A stretch of 64,000 bases of DNA from Wocania arenilitoris (GCF_021728535.1 NZ_JAKKDU010000013.1:1-64000); one strand, 5' to 3'. Positions 42,554-51,696 are shown, numbered from the stretch's first letter. Numbers and translations are program-made. The notes: generated from the sequence alone by a model not told the origin.

Positions 42554-43909
42554 GTGAAAAGTTATAATTATATAAACTTAATAATATTACATGCCTGTAT
42601 TGGATTTGTGGTTTATATGTTTAAACCATTTTCTAAATTGTATTTTGTAGGTATTTTATTGCTAAGCCTTTATTATATTTTTTTAGCAACAGCAAAAAAA
42701 AGAGAAGTATATGTTTTGGTATCGTGCGCTTATGTAGTAGGTTCTGAGGTGTTTTTAAGGATGACAGATGGTAATTTTTTGTACGAAGCATCAAAATACT
42801 TTGTTATTTTGTTTTTATTTATAGGTATGATATTAAGCGAAGGGGTTAGTAAAAAATCGTTTCCATACATTATTTATCTATTAATTTTAATTCCAGGAAT
42901 AGTGATTGCTGCAAGTACTTTAAACTATGATACTAATATTAGAAAAGCAGTAGCATTTAATTTAAGTGGCCCATTTTGCTTAGGCATTGCAGCTATATAT
43001 TGTTATGGTAGAAAAATAAACATTAAAGATTTACAAAATATTTTACTAGCTACCATATTACCATTAATTGCCACCACCACTTATTTGTTTTTATACACGC
43101 CTAGTATTAAAAGTATTTTATCTGGTACGGGGTCAAATTTTGCTGCCTCAGGAGGATTTGGACCTAACCAAGTAGCTACTGTTTTAGGTCTAGGGTCATT
43201 TTTATTGGCTGCAAGATTATTTTTGCAGTCTAAAAACTTGCTTTTAAAGATTATTAATATTTGTATACTAGCCTTAATGACTTATCGAGCTATTGTAACT
43301 TTTAGTAGGGGAGGTGTATTTGTTGCTGTAGTAGTTATAGTAGCTTTTATAGCTATTTTTTATTATAAATCAACTTCAAAAACAAAAACCAGAATATTAT
43401 ACTCAGGGTTAGTATTTGGTGTTTGTATTTTATTTACATGGTTGGTAAGTTCGTTAAATACAGAAGGCTTAATAGATAAAAGATATAGTAATCAAGATGC
43501 TTTAGGAAGAGAAAAGGAAGATATAACAACTGGTAGAACAGATTTACTAGCTAATGAATTAAATGCATTTTTAGATAGCCCTTTTTTAGGAGTAGGTGTT
43601 GGTAAATTAAAAGAGTTAAGGTTTGAAAAAGAAGGTGTAAAAGCAGCTTCCCACAACGAAATGAGTAGAATAGTTGGGGAGCATGGTGCTTTTGGTCTTG
43701 TCGCATTTTCTATTTTGCTTTTAACACCCTTGTTTTTAAGGATAAGGAATAAAAACAATATTTATTTTTATTCCTTTTACTTATTTTGGTTTTTAACCAT
43801 AAATCATTCGTCAATGCGTATTGCAGCCCCAGCTTTTATTTACGGATTATGCTTGTTAAATATACAATATGAAAAACCTGCTATACATAGGAAACAAATT
43901 ATCAAATAA
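42554..43909 (+). CDS. O-antigen polymerase/ligase family membrane protein (Wzy/WaaL-like)
   Basis: A 451-aa protein with about twelve membrane helices and one long periplasmic loop (roughly residues 300-370). It carries the conserved core MTYRAIVTFSRGGVFVAVVV (about 236-255; SRGG is typical of Wzy_C proteins) and the loop motif SPFLGVGVGKLKEL (about 335-348), then AASHNEMSRIVGEHGAFGL with the catalytic-type His. Such proteins polymerise repeat units or ligate polysaccharide to lipid A core or protein. Which of the two applies is not decided here. A GTG at 42554 is used; no ATG precedes the first helix. It overlaps the next gene by 41 bases. Confidence 0.82.
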   Translation: MKSYNYINLIILHACIGFVVYMFKPFSKLYFVGILLLSLYYIFLATAKKREVYVLVSCAYVVGSEVFLRMTDGNFLYEASKYFVILFLFIGMILSEGVSKKSFPYIIYLLILIPGIVIAASTLNYDTNIRKAVAFNLSGPFCLGIAAIYCYGRKINIKDLQNILLATILPLIATTTYLFLYTPSIKSILSGTGSNFAASGGFGPNQVATVLGLGSFLLAARLFLQSKNLLLKIINICILALMTYRAIVTFSRGGVFVAVVVIVAFIAIFYYKSTSKTKTRILYSGLVFGVCILFTWLVSSLNTEGLIDKRYSNQDALGREKEDITTGRTDLLANELNAFLDSPFLGVGVGKLKELRFEKEGVKAASHNEMSRIVGEHGAFGLVAFSILLLTPLFLRIRNKNNIYFYSFYLFWFLTINHSSMRIAAPAFIYGLCLLNIQYEKPAIHRKQIIK

Positions 43910-44879
43910 AGGTAAAACAGTAACCTCTATTGAAACTTTAGGGAGGTTTCTTGCAGCTGAAGGGTTTATTGTAAAAACGGCTTCAAGCAAAACAAACAAG
44001 TTTTTTAGAATGGTTGATATGTTGCAACATGTTTTTAGATATCGTAAAGCAACAGACTTTGTGTTAATTGATACTTATAGCACTTCTAATTTTTATTATG
44101 CTTTGTTTGTTAGTCAATTATGTAGGTTTTTAAAGTTAAAATATATTCCAATTTTAAGAGGTGGCAATTTGCCAAATAGGTTAAAATCAAATCCAAAATT
44201 GTCAAACGCAATATTTAATCATGCCTTTAAGAATGTAGCTCCATCTAAATATACACAATCAAATTTTGAAGCTTTAGGATACTCAAATTTAATTTGTATT
44301 CCTAATTCAATTAAAATAGAGAATTATTCATTTGAGAAACGGAATTTTAATAAAGTAAAGCTATTATGGGTACGTTCTTTTTCAGAAATATATAACCCAT
44401 TATTAGCAGTAAAAATTGTAAAGTCTTTAAAAGATGAGAATGTTGAAGCAGAACTATGTATGGTTGGTCCAGATAATGATGGTAGCTTAGAAGAAGTAAA
44501 AAATTATGCTAAAAAGCTGAAAGTAAAAGTAACTTTCACAGGAAAATTATCTAAAACAGAATGGATAGATTTATCTAAAAACTATAATTTTTTTATAAAT
44601 ACTACCAATTTTGACAATATGCCAGTAAGTGTTATAGAGGCTATGGCACTAGGTTTACCTGTAGTTTCTACTAATATTGGTGGCATGCCTTTTTTAATTG
44701 AAAATGATAAAGACGGCATTTTAGTTGAGCCTAATAAAACAGAATTGTTTGTAACTACTATTAAGCAAATTATTAAACAACCAGAATTTGCAAATACATT
44801 GGCTATAAATGCTCGAGAAAAAGCTGAAATGTTTGATTGGCAAACAATTAAGCACAAATGGGTAGAGCTATTGCAATAA
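43869..44879 (+). CDS. Family 4 glycosyltransferase
   Basis: A 336-aa GT-B enzyme, at the short end of the family. It starts MKNLLYIGNKLSNKGKTVTS, where the GxxSxKGxT loop replaces GGA. An acceptor segment IPILRGGNLPNRLK is followed by VAPSKYTQSNFEALGYSNL. In the donor domain KLLWVRSFSEIYNPLLAVKI (about 159-178), MVGPDNDGS, and NTTNFDNMPVSVIEAMALGL (about 243-262) are visible. The start lies 41 bases inside the preceding gene, which implies translational coupling. A 57-base gap separates it from the final transferase gene. Confidence 0.86.
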   Translation: MKNLLYIGNKLSNKGKTVTSIETLGRFLAAEGFIVKTASSKTNKFFRMVDMLQHVFRYRKATDFVLIDTYSTSNFYYALFVSQLCRFLKLKYIPILRGGNLPNRLKSNPKLSNAIFNHAFKNVAPSKYTQSNFEALGYSNLICIPNSIKIENYSFEKRNFNKVKLLWVRSFSEIYNPLLAVKIVKSLKDENVEAELCMVGPDNDGSLEEVKNYAKKLKVKVTFTGKLSKTEWIDLSKNYNFFINTTNFDNMPVSVIEAMALGLPVVSTNIGGMPFLIENDKDGILVEPNKTELFVTTIKQIIKQPEFANTLAINAREKAEMFDWQTIKHKWVELLQ

Positions 44880-44936
44880 TTTATGGCTTAACCAAATTAA
44901 CTTATTATCTTTATATTGTTAAGTTATCATTCTAAA

Positions 44937-46328
44937 ATGTCAAAAAAAGGTATTCATTTTAATATTTCCGAACGTAAAGTTCTGCTGAGGCTGTTCGATA
45001 TTGTTTCGGTATTGTTAGTATTATATTTTGTTAGTAATACGTTCGATTTTGATTATTTTACAATAACAAAAGAAAATTGGACTTGGGTTTTTGTTTTAAT
45101 GCTTTATATTTCTGTTTTTGGTACTATATTCGAACTTTATGATTTACAGGTATCCAGCAAAATAGAAATCGTTGCGGCCAATATTGTACTTACAGTTTCT
45201 TTTACGGTGCTGTTCTATTTTTTAACTCCTTTTTTTACACCTATATTACCCGATAACCGGTTGCAAATTTTATACTTTTATTTTGCTATCCTTTTGGCTC
45301 TTTTTTTATGGAGGTTAGCATATATAAACTTTATAGTGTCTCCAAGATTTTATAAAAAAGTACTTGTTTTAGCTGAGACATCGAATATTCAATCTATTGT
45401 CGATGTTTTTAAAGTAGTTGATCCTAACTATAAAATTATTGGATTTATTAACTGCGAAAAAAATAAAACCGATAAAGTAAAGTTTAAGGGCATAGTTGAG
45501 TATAGTCCTAAGCAAATTTATCAGGTTGTTAAGGATGAAAACATATCAGAAATTGTAATAGCAAGTTATAATTCAGAAAACATAACATCTAACATTTACA
45601 GAGATTTAATAACGCTTTTAGAAGGTGGTTTTTCAATACGGGAATATACTCAGGTTTATGAAGATTTAGCAAGACGGATTCCCGTTCAGTACGTTGGTAA
45701 GGATTTTTACAAATATTTTCCGTTTAGTAGAAGTAATCAAAATAAGTTATATCTGTTTTTTAGCAGGTTTTTTGATGTATTAATCTCTGTGGTAGGGATT
45801 TTAATAGGAGCAGTTTTGTTGCCATTGATAATTTTAGGAAATATTTTAGGCAACAGGGGTTCGCTTTTTTATACCCAAGAACGGATTGGTAAAAATGGAA
45901 GCCTTTTTAGAATTATTAAATTCAGGACCATGATCAAGAATGCTGAAAAAGAAGGAGCGGTTTGGGCAAAAAAGAACGATGTAAGAATTACCAAATTCGG
46001 TAAATTTTTGAGACATTCTAGATTAGATGAAATTCCACAGTTTTGGAATATTTTAATGGGAGATATGAGTTTAATAGGCCCAAGACCAGAACGGCCTTTT
46101 TTTGTTAGAGAACTGTCACAATTGCTACCTTTTTATGAAACCCGACATATTGTAAAACCAGGGTTAACAGGTTGGGCACAAGTAAAAACTAGATATGGTT
46201 CCTCTGTTGAGGAAAGCCTTCTTAAACTACAATACGATTTGTATTATATCAAGCACCGAAGTTTTTTTCTAGATATAAATATTCTTGTGAAAACATTAAG
46301 TACTATGATATTTTTTAGAGGACAATAG
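44937..46328 (+). CDS. Polyprenyl-phosphate sugar-1-phosphate transferase (WcaJ/WbaP type)
   Basis: Starts repeat-unit synthesis by moving a sugar phosphate from its nucleotide to undecaprenyl phosphate. The 463-aa form begins at the ATG 44937 (a TTG at 44916 is rejected). It has four N-terminal helices, a CoA-binding-like central region, a fifth helix near 275-300, and the catalytic C-terminal domain: SLFRIIKFRTMIKNAEKEG (about 320-338), FGKFLRHSRLDEIPQFWNIL with the catalytic Asp-Glu, GDMSLIGPRPERPFF, and KPGLTGWAQV. It is the last gene of the operon although it acts first, as in several Bacteroidota loci. Convergent with the next gene. Confidence 0.92.
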   Translation: MSKKGIHFNISERKVLLRLFDIVSVLLVLYFVSNTFDFDYFTITKENWTWVFVLMLYISVFGTIFELYDLQVSSKIEIVAANIVLTVSFTVLFYFLTPFFTPILPDNRLQILYFYFAILLALFLWRLAYINFIVSPRFYKKVLVLAETSNIQSIVDVFKVVDPNYKIIGFINCEKNKTDKVKFKGIVEYSPKQIYQVVKDENISEIVIASYNSENITSNIYRDLITLLEGGFSIREYTQVYEDLARRIPVQYVGKDFYKYFPFSRSNQNKLYLFFSRFFDVLISVVGILIGAVLLPLIILGNILGNRGSLFYTQERIGKNGSLFRIIKFRTMIKNAEKEGAVWAKKNDVRITKFGKFLRHSRLDEIPQFWNILMGDMSLIGPRPERPFFVRELSQLLPFYETRHIVKPGLTGWAQVKTRYGSSVEESLLKLQYDLYYIKHRSFFLDINILVKTLSTMIFFRGQ

Positions 46329-46350
46329 CTGCATTTTAATGTTTTACAGC

Positions 46351-47520
46351 TTATTTGTTAAAGAATTTTATCAAATAAATATATCTGACAAATAAAGCTA
46401 TTAATAACGGAATTAATCCAATAGCAAATACTTGCACACCAATTAGCCAATGTAAGCTCATTAAACAAAGTAAAATTACTAATAACTTTAAATATTTAAT
46501 AAACCATTGGTGTGTTGTTTTTTTTAATAGTAGCGGAATCATAAATATATTAAGTGCAAAAGCCCAAAGCAAATTATAGTTTTGGTGTGTTCCTGTGTGG
46601 TCTGTTGCGAACCAAAGCAATAAAATAAACATGCCTATAATTCCTGTAATGCCAAATAAAAAAACATCTAACCATTTGCTCTGTTTTTTATTTTTATGGT
46701 CTTTGTAAGTTATAAAAAGAATTAGTAAACCAGCTACTCCAAAAATAAATAATGGACTTGATAAAAAGTTACTTGCTTTAAAAGCATTCTTTTGGGTAAA
46801 GAGTACTTTACTCTTTTTTACAAGCGGTTTACTGTTGTTTTTTATAGTTGCATTTTCAAAGAAAACACAAATATTTTCAGGTAAAAACATATGTTGTTCA
46901 GGTGTCGCTTTTCTATCAATTACTGAGCCTAAAGCCACATCAATACCCAAACTTCCCCAAGTGTTTTTATTGAGGTTATTATGAATTAAAGTTCTAAAAG
47001 TCTCCTGCTTAAAATCTTTTGGCTCATTAAAAGTAATAGTATTATTTAAAGCTATATTGGTAACATCTTTAATTTTTGTGGCACAATTATCAAAAAAGAA
47101 TTCATAAAGATAATCCCTATTTTCGGGTTTATAATTGTTGACTAAAAAATTATAAAGTTTTTGTTTTTCGGATTGTGTAAGGTTTAAACTTTGCTCTTTA
47201 ACTGCTCTATTTTGCCTTATGTAAAAGCTTAAAAAATCATAGTAGTTGCTAGTTCCTAATGAATAGTTTAATTTGCCTCTAGCAAAGTTTAAATAAAAAT
47301 TAGGAGCTTCAAAATCAAAGCGGCCATAATCAAATGTTTTGTCTAAATTATTTGAAGGGTCTTTAATTCTAAAAGCATTATGTCCAAAGGCGTCATTTAA
47401 TGATGTGCCTGCTCCAATAGTTAGCACGCTAATTTCTGCTTCGTTTGATAACTCGATTTGTTGCGCAAACAAAACTTCTGTGATTAAGAAGAGAAATAAA
47501 AGAGGTACTATTTTTTTCAT
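46351..47520 (-). CDS. DUF4105 domain membrane protein
   Basis: A 389-aa protein with a signal peptide (MKKIVPLLFLFLITEVLFAQ; cleavage after AQ). Residues about 25-170 form the DUF4105 domain: ISVLTIGAGTSLNDAFGHNAFRI, FDYGRFDF, NFYLNFARGKLNYSLG, and FFFDNCATKIKDV, with a conserved Asn-Cys that suggests a cysteine-dependent hydrolase-like site. From about 255 there are five membrane helices after a basic KNKKQSKW. The family is common in Bacteroidota and its role is unknown. The gene converges with the polysaccharide operon (23 bases between the stops) and is probably independent of it. Confidence 0.85.
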   Translation of the reverse strand: MKKIVPLLFLFLITEVLFAQQIELSNEAEISVLTIGAGTSLNDAFGHNAFRIKDPSNNLDKTFDYGRFDFEAPNFYLNFARGKLNYSLGTSNYYDFLSFYIRQNRAVKEQSLNLTQSEKQKLYNFLVNNYKPENRDYLYEFFFDNCATKIKDVTNIALNNTITFNEPKDFKQETFRTLIHNNLNKNTWGSLGIDVALGSVIDRKATPEQHMFLPENICVFFENATIKNNSKPLVKKSKVLFTQKNAFKASNFLSSPLFIFGVAGLLILFITYKDHKNKKQSKWLDVFLFGITGIIGMFILLLWFATDHTGTHQNYNLLWAFALNIFMIPLLLKKTTHQWFIKYLKLLVILLCLMSLHWLIGVQVFAIGLIPLLIALFVRYIYLIKFFNK

Positions 47521-47576
47521 TTAAAATGTAATTATTTCATGTCATTTAGATTTGCTAAGTAAGTGTCTATTAAGGG

Positions 47577-48647
47577 TTATCTAAAGATACTTAAATCGAG
47601 CTTTAAAGAAAACACATTAGAATATAGCGCTACACTTTGGTCGCCAATATCTGTAAAAGCATAATCTATTTGTACACCATTGTATTTAAAACCAACTCCA
47701 AAACTAGGTTGAAAACTTAATTGTTCGGTATTATCTATTTGTAATTCGTTTTGAAAATTACCCATTCCGGCACGTAAATATACCATATCGATATACCCAA
47801 ACTCAAATCCTAAGGCTGGATTTATGCTAGCAAAAGATGAGGAAATTATATCATTATTTTCTTCAAACCTAACATTTAAATTTACTGCCGTTAAAAGGGT
47901 GTAGTCAACATTAAAGTCAACTAATTTAGAAATACCTATTTGTAGTTTTGGTATTGTTATTTCCGTAGTTTCTGGTAGCTCTTGATTTTGTCCAGCAACT
48001 GCATTTTGTATTGTGGCAAATGCTTCCTCATCAATAGCCCAAGCATTAAAAGTTGTTGTAATATCTCGAGCCATTACACCAAACTTCCAATTGTTTTTAG
48101 TTTCAAATTGAATACCAAGATCAAATCCAAAACCCCAAGATGAGGCAAAATCACCAATTATTCGTCTAATAACTTTTGCATTTACACCGTAATTTAGTCC
48201 TTGTACAGGTAGCTTTCTAGCATAAGAAAAAGTAAGTCCATAATCGGCTGTAGAGAACAAACTAATTCTATCATAATTTATATTTCCCTGTGCATCAATT
48301 AATTGGGTGGTATTTAAAATATCATCAACAGCAAATCGAATTAACGATACGCCAATAGCACTTCTATTGTCAAGTGGCATTGCAAAAGCAGCATAATCAT
48401 AATTGGCTATATTGGCAAAGTAACTAGAGTGCATTAAAGCAAGTTGATTGTCTTCAAGATTTAATATACCAGCAGGGTTCCAGTAACCAGAATTTACATC
48501 GTTGGTATGTGCTGTAACTGCACTACTCATACCCAAAGCAGCAGCATCAACACCAATATTCATAAACTCATTAGAATATTTTCTAGCAGTTTGACTAAAT
48601 ACTACCATTGATAACAAACAAAATAATGTAGTTATATTAGCTTTCAA
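47577..48647 (-). CDS. PorV/PorQ-family outer-membrane protein
   Basis: A protein of about 357 aa with a signal peptide (LFCLLSMVVFSQ) and an FadL-like beta barrel. The N-terminal FMNIGVDAAALGMSSAVTAH with NDVNSGYWNPAGIL is the PorV/PorQ plug signature, and alternating strands run to the C-terminal Phe-Arg end. Members either shuttle type IX secretion cargo (PorV, PorQ) or are paralogues of unknown role. Which it is cannot be told from sequence alone, and no other Por genes are in the window. There is no ATG before the signal peptide. TTG at 48647 gives MKANITTLF; a TTG at 48653 is two residues longer. Confidence 0.82.
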   Translation of the reverse strand: MKANITTLFCLLSMVVFSQTARKYSNEFMNIGVDAAALGMSSAVTAHTNDVNSGYWNPAGILNLEDNQLALMHSSYFANIANYDYAAFAMPLDNRSAIGVSLIRFAVDDILNTTQLIDAQGNINYDRISLFSTADYGLTFSYARKLPVQGLNYGVNAKVIRRIIGDFASSWGFGFDLGIQFETKNNWKFGVMARDITTTFNAWAIDEEAFATIQNAVAGQNQELPETTEITIPKLQIGISKLVDFNVDYTLLTAVNLNVRFEENNDIISSSFASINPALGFEFGYIDMVYLRAGMGNFQNELQIDNTEQLSFQPSFGVGFKYNGVQIDYAFTDIGDQSVALYSNVFSLKLDLSIFR

Positions 48648-48875
48648 ATGCAATTTTTTTTACAAACCGACATAAATTTTTCAGATGTAATATTCTTAGA
48701 ATATATGAAAAATTTATAAGGAGGTTACCTGCGACAAATTTAAAACAATTAACCTTTACACAGGAAAGATGCATATAATTTATCATCTAATAAACTTGAA
48801 ATAATAATAGATATTGTTTGATTGTTGTTTTTCACAATAATAGTTTGTTATTTTTACATCTCTAAAATTAAATTT

Positions 48876-49637
48876 ATGAAGCGATATATTCCGAATGCAT
48901 TAACTCTATTAAACTTATTTTGTGGATGTATTGCTGTAATTTTTGCCGTTAATAATAATTTTGTTTCTGCTGCTTTATTTGTTTTTCTTGGTATTTTCTT
49001 TGATTTTTTTGACGGATTTGCTGCAAGAAAGTTAAATGTACAAAGTGAATTGGGTGTACAATTAGATTCGTTAGCAGATATGGTAACTAGCGGATTGGTT
49101 CCAGGAATTGTGATGTATAAGCTATTACAGATGGTTGGTCCGTCGTGGCAAGAAACTGTAGATGCTATTGGATATAATAGAACAATAGGTTTTGAATTCG
49201 AACACCCTGAATTTTTCTTTGTTTTACCTTTATTAGGTTTATCAATAACCCTTGCATCAGCCTACCGTTTAGCAAAATTTAATATTGATATAGAGCAACA
49301 AAGCTATTTTAAAGGCTTACCAACACCTGCAAATGCTTTACTTATATTATCACTACCGCTAATTATGGAGTTTCAAAACAACGATGTAATCAATTCCATT
49401 ATTCTTAATAAATGGTTTTTAATTGGCTTAACGGTTTTTAGTTGTTGGATATTAAATTCTAATATCAAATTATTCGCTTTAAAATTTAAAGATTGGAGTT
49501 TTAAAAATAATGCAACGCGTTATATTTTTATATTACTCTGCATAGTGTTTTTAATTGTATTGCAATTTGCGGCTATTCCAATAATTATTTTACTTTATAT
49601 TACTATGTCTGTTTTAGACAATTTAACCTCAAAATAA
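48876..49637 (+). CDS. pssA: CDP-diacylglycerol-serine O-phosphatidyltransferase
   Basis: Makes phosphatidylserine, the precursor of phosphatidylethanolamine, in the inner membrane. The ATG at 48876 gives 253 aa beginning MKRYIPNALTLLNLFCGC; a TTG-led frame upstream is rejected. The CDP-alcohol phosphotransferase signature is complete: FFDGFAARKLNVQSELGVQLDSLAD, that is DG-x2-AR-x8-G-x3-D-x3-D (about 51-73). Six to eight helices follow, including LLIPLSITLASAY-like packing. It is the upstream partner of the DUF808 gene, which starts five bases after its stop. Confidence 0.93.
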   Translation: MKRYIPNALTLLNLFCGCIAVIFAVNNNFVSAALFVFLGIFFDFFDGFAARKLNVQSELGVQLDSLADMVTSGLVPGIVMYKLLQMVGPSWQETVDAIGYNRTIGFEFEHPEFFFVLPLLGLSITLASAYRLAKFNIDIEQQSYFKGLPTPANALLILSLPLIMEFQNNDVINSIILNKWFLIGLTVFSCWILNSNIKLFALKFKDWSFKNNATRYIFILLCIVFLIVLQFAAIPIIILLYITMSVLDNLTSK

Positions 49638-49641
49638 AAAT

Positions 49642-50523
49642 ATGGCATCAGGATTTTTTGCATTATTTGACGACATAGCAGCTTTAATGGACGACGTAGT
49701 GGTAATGAGTAAAATTAGCACCAAAAAAACTGCTGGTATTTTGGGAGATGATTTAGCTGTTAATGCTGAAAAAGCTACAGGATTTGTTTCCTCTCGGGAA
49801 TTACCTGTTTTATGGGCAATTACCAAAGGATCTTTTTTTAATAAACTCATTATTTTACCCATTGCTTTTTTACTTAGCGCTTTTGCGCCATGGGCAGTTA
49901 CATTAGCTTTAATACTTGGTGGTGTGTATTTAGCGTTTGAAGGCGCCGAAAAAATATACGAGTTTTTTGTACCGCATAAGCACACCAAAATTAAAGTTGA
50001 TCAGAAAACTGTTTCTGAAGATGAGGTTTTAAAAGTTGAGAAAAGTAAGATTAAATCTGCCATTTTCACCGATTTTATTTTATCTGTGGAAATCGTAATT
50101 ATTGCTTTAGGTACGGTTTTAGATAGACCGCTTTTATTTCAAATATTAGTCGTTTCAATTGTGGCTATTATTGCAACTATTGGCGTTTATGGTATAGTGG
50201 CACTTATAGTTAGGATGGATGATTTTGGTTATAAATTGGTTAAACTTAGTAGTAAAGACAAAAGCATTGCAAAGGTTGTTGGTAACTTTTTAATTAATGC
50301 ATTACCTGTTGTTATTAAAAGTTTATCAGTTATTGGTATAATAGCATTAATTTTAGTTGCAGGTGGTATTTTTGTTCATAATATTGAATGGCTTCATCAT
50401 TTTTTAGAAACATTACCATCAATTTTAAGAGATTTTATTTTAGGATTGTTGGTTGGTTTTGCTGTACTTTTAGTGGTGAAGTTATTTAAGTTTGTTTTTA
50501 AGGGAAGAGTTGTTAATGAATAA
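49642..50523 (+). CDS. DUF808 family membrane protein (YedI-like)
   Basis: A 293-aa integral-membrane protein of the DUF808 family. The invariant start MASGFFALFDDIAALMDDVV (residues 1-20) and the LGDDLAVNAEKATGF segment with PVLWAITKGSFFNKLIILP (about 58-76) identify it. Around six membrane helices follow. There is a polar loop after HKHTKIKVDQ. The family has no established biochemical role. It is five bases downstream of pssA on the same strand, so probably co-transcribed with phospholipid synthesis, although co-function is not shown. Confidence 0.92.
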   Translation: MASGFFALFDDIAALMDDVVVMSKISTKKTAGILGDDLAVNAEKATGFVSSRELPVLWAITKGSFFNKLIILPIAFLLSAFAPWAVTLALILGGVYLAFEGAEKIYEFFVPHKHTKIKVDQKTVSEDEVLKVEKSKIKSAIFTDFILSVEIVIIALGTVLDRPLLFQILVVSIVAIIATIGVYGIVALIVRMDDFGYKLVKLSSKDKSIAKVVGNFLINALPVVIKSLSVIGIIALILVAGGIFVHNIEWLHHFLETLPSILRDFILGLLVGFAVLLVVKLFKFVFKGRVVNE

Positions 50524-50532
50524 GATTTTATT

Positions 50533-50700
50533 TTATTCAGAATCTTTAGTTTTAGGGTTTCTCTTTGCTTTTTTAAGACTTTCGTTTAACATCCATTCTA
50601 TTTGACCATTGGTACTGCGAAATTCATCCGCAGCCCATTTTTCAATAGCCTTAAGCATATCTTCATTAATTCGTAATGCAAAAGCCTTTTTTTTTGCCAT
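50533..50700 (-). CDS. Arc-type ribbon-helix-helix DNA-binding protein
   Basis: A 55-aa protein that was found by reading the minus strand directly. It reads MAKKKAFALRINEDMLKAIE then KWAADEFRSTNGQIEWMLNE, the Arc/MetJ-type ribbon-helix-helix: an F-x-L-R-I strand (residues 7-11), helix 1 with KAIEKWA, the RSTNGQIEWML turn and helix 2, and a basic tail. Proteins of this class bind DNA as dimers of dimers. It lies 45 bases downstream of the SPFH gene on the same strand and so is probably in its operon. The stop of the DUF808 gene lies only ten bases away on the other strand. Confidence 0.88.
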   Translation of the reverse strand: MAKKKAFALRINEDMLKAIEKWAADEFRSTNGQIEWMLNESLKKAKRNPKTKDSE

Positions 50701-50745
50701 TTTAGTGGTTAATTATTAGTATTAATTTAATTATAATAATCATAA

Positions 50746-51606
50746 TTAATGATTTAAAGTGCCAGTATTTAAAACAGGAGATGCCTCTTTGTCTCCACAT
50801 AAAATTACCATAAGATTACTTACCATAGCAGCTTTACGTTCTTCATCTAATTCTACAATATTTTTCTTTCCAAGTTCTTCTAGAGCCATTTCTACCATGC
50901 TTACCGCACCTTCAACAATTTTATGTCTAGCAGCTACAATAGCAGTCGCTTGTTGCCTTTTTAGCATAGCGTTGGCAATTTCTTGTGCGTAAGCTAAATA
51001 GCCAATTCTTGCTTCTAGCACTTCAATGCCTGCAATAGATAGACGTTCGTCTATTTCTTTTTCTAATGCTTCGCTTACCTCGTTAACACTAGAACGTAAG
51101 GTAATATCTTCGGTATGTCCTTCATCTGCAAAATTATCATAGGGATACATACTTGCTAATTTTCTAACAGCAGCGTCTGTTTGTACACGAACAAAATTTT
51201 CGTAATTATCAACATCAAAAGCTGCTTTATACGTGTCTTTAACACGCCAAACCAAAATGGTGCTTATCATTATTGGATTACCAAGTTTGTCGTTTACTTT
51301 TAAACGCTCACTATCAAAATTACTGGCGCGCAGCGAAATTTTCTTTTGTGTAAATAAAGGGTTTACCCAATAAAAACCATTCTTGTTGATTGTACCAACG
51401 TATTCCCCAAAAAGTAATAAAACTCTAGAGTTGTTAGGTTGTACCATTATAAACCCTTTTGCAATAAAAATAGCGATAATTATAAGTGCTATTAATAAGA
51501 AATTTTTAGTAAAAATCATTGTTACGATTCCTCCAAAAAACAATACAAAAAATATAAATAGCATAAAGTATCCATTTGCGGGTGTAATTATTTTTTCTTC
51601 TTTCAT
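50746..51606 (-). CDS. SPFH/band 7 (prohibitin-stomatin) domain protein
   Basis: A 286-aa membrane protein. Two hydrophobic helices near 10-50 (MLFIFFVLFFGGIVTMIF and LLIALIIIAIFIAKGFIM) anchor it. The SPFH domain covers about 55-230 with NSRVLLLFGEYVGTI, SLRASNFDSERLKVNDKLGN and a charged heptad region SEALEKEIDERLSIAGIEVL, followed by RIGYLAYAQEIANAMLKRQQ, a stomatin-family signature. A coiled-coil end follows. SPFH proteins form large membrane rings that scaffold microdomains. The ATG at 51606 is followed by a small Arc-type regulator gene, and direct repeats upstream suggest autoregulation. Confidence 0.93.
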   Translation of the reverse strand: MKEEKIITPANGYFMLFIFFVLFFGGIVTMIFTKNFLLIALIIIAIFIAKGFIMVQPNNSRVLLLFGEYVGTINKNGFYWVNPLFTQKKISLRASNFDSERLKVNDKLGNPIMISTILVWRVKDTYKAAFDVDNYENFVRVQTDAAVRKLASMYPYDNFADEGHTEDITLRSSVNEVSEALEKEIDERLSIAGIEVLEARIGYLAYAQEIANAMLKRQQATAIVAARHKIVEGAVSMVEMALEELGKKNIVELDEERKAAMVSNLMVILCGDKEASPVLNTGTLNH

Positions 51607-51655
51607 GATATATTTGATTTAAAATGATATTATAATGATATCACAAATATATCAT
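51605..51655. promoter_or_regulatory. ATGATAT repeats upstream of the SPFH-Arc operon
   Basis: ATGATAT occurs at 51624-51630 and 51635-51641, exactly 11 bases apart, and its inverted form ATATCAT ends at 51655. A partial copy lies at 51605-51610. One-turn spacing on the same DNA face fits side-by-side dimers of a ribbon-helix-helix protein. The predicted Arc-type protein is encoded in the same operon. This is an inference from spacing and context. Confidence 0.4.
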
Positions 51656-51696
51656 TTAATATTTGATTTTGTACCATATTTATTAAAAAGTTTTTT

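Noticed and set aside
46324-46353. Terminator between the sugar-phosphate transferase and the DUF4105 gene
   Set aside because: AGCTG/CAGCT pair over a 15-base loop, but with only 5 bp of stem and no U-run; too weak to call.
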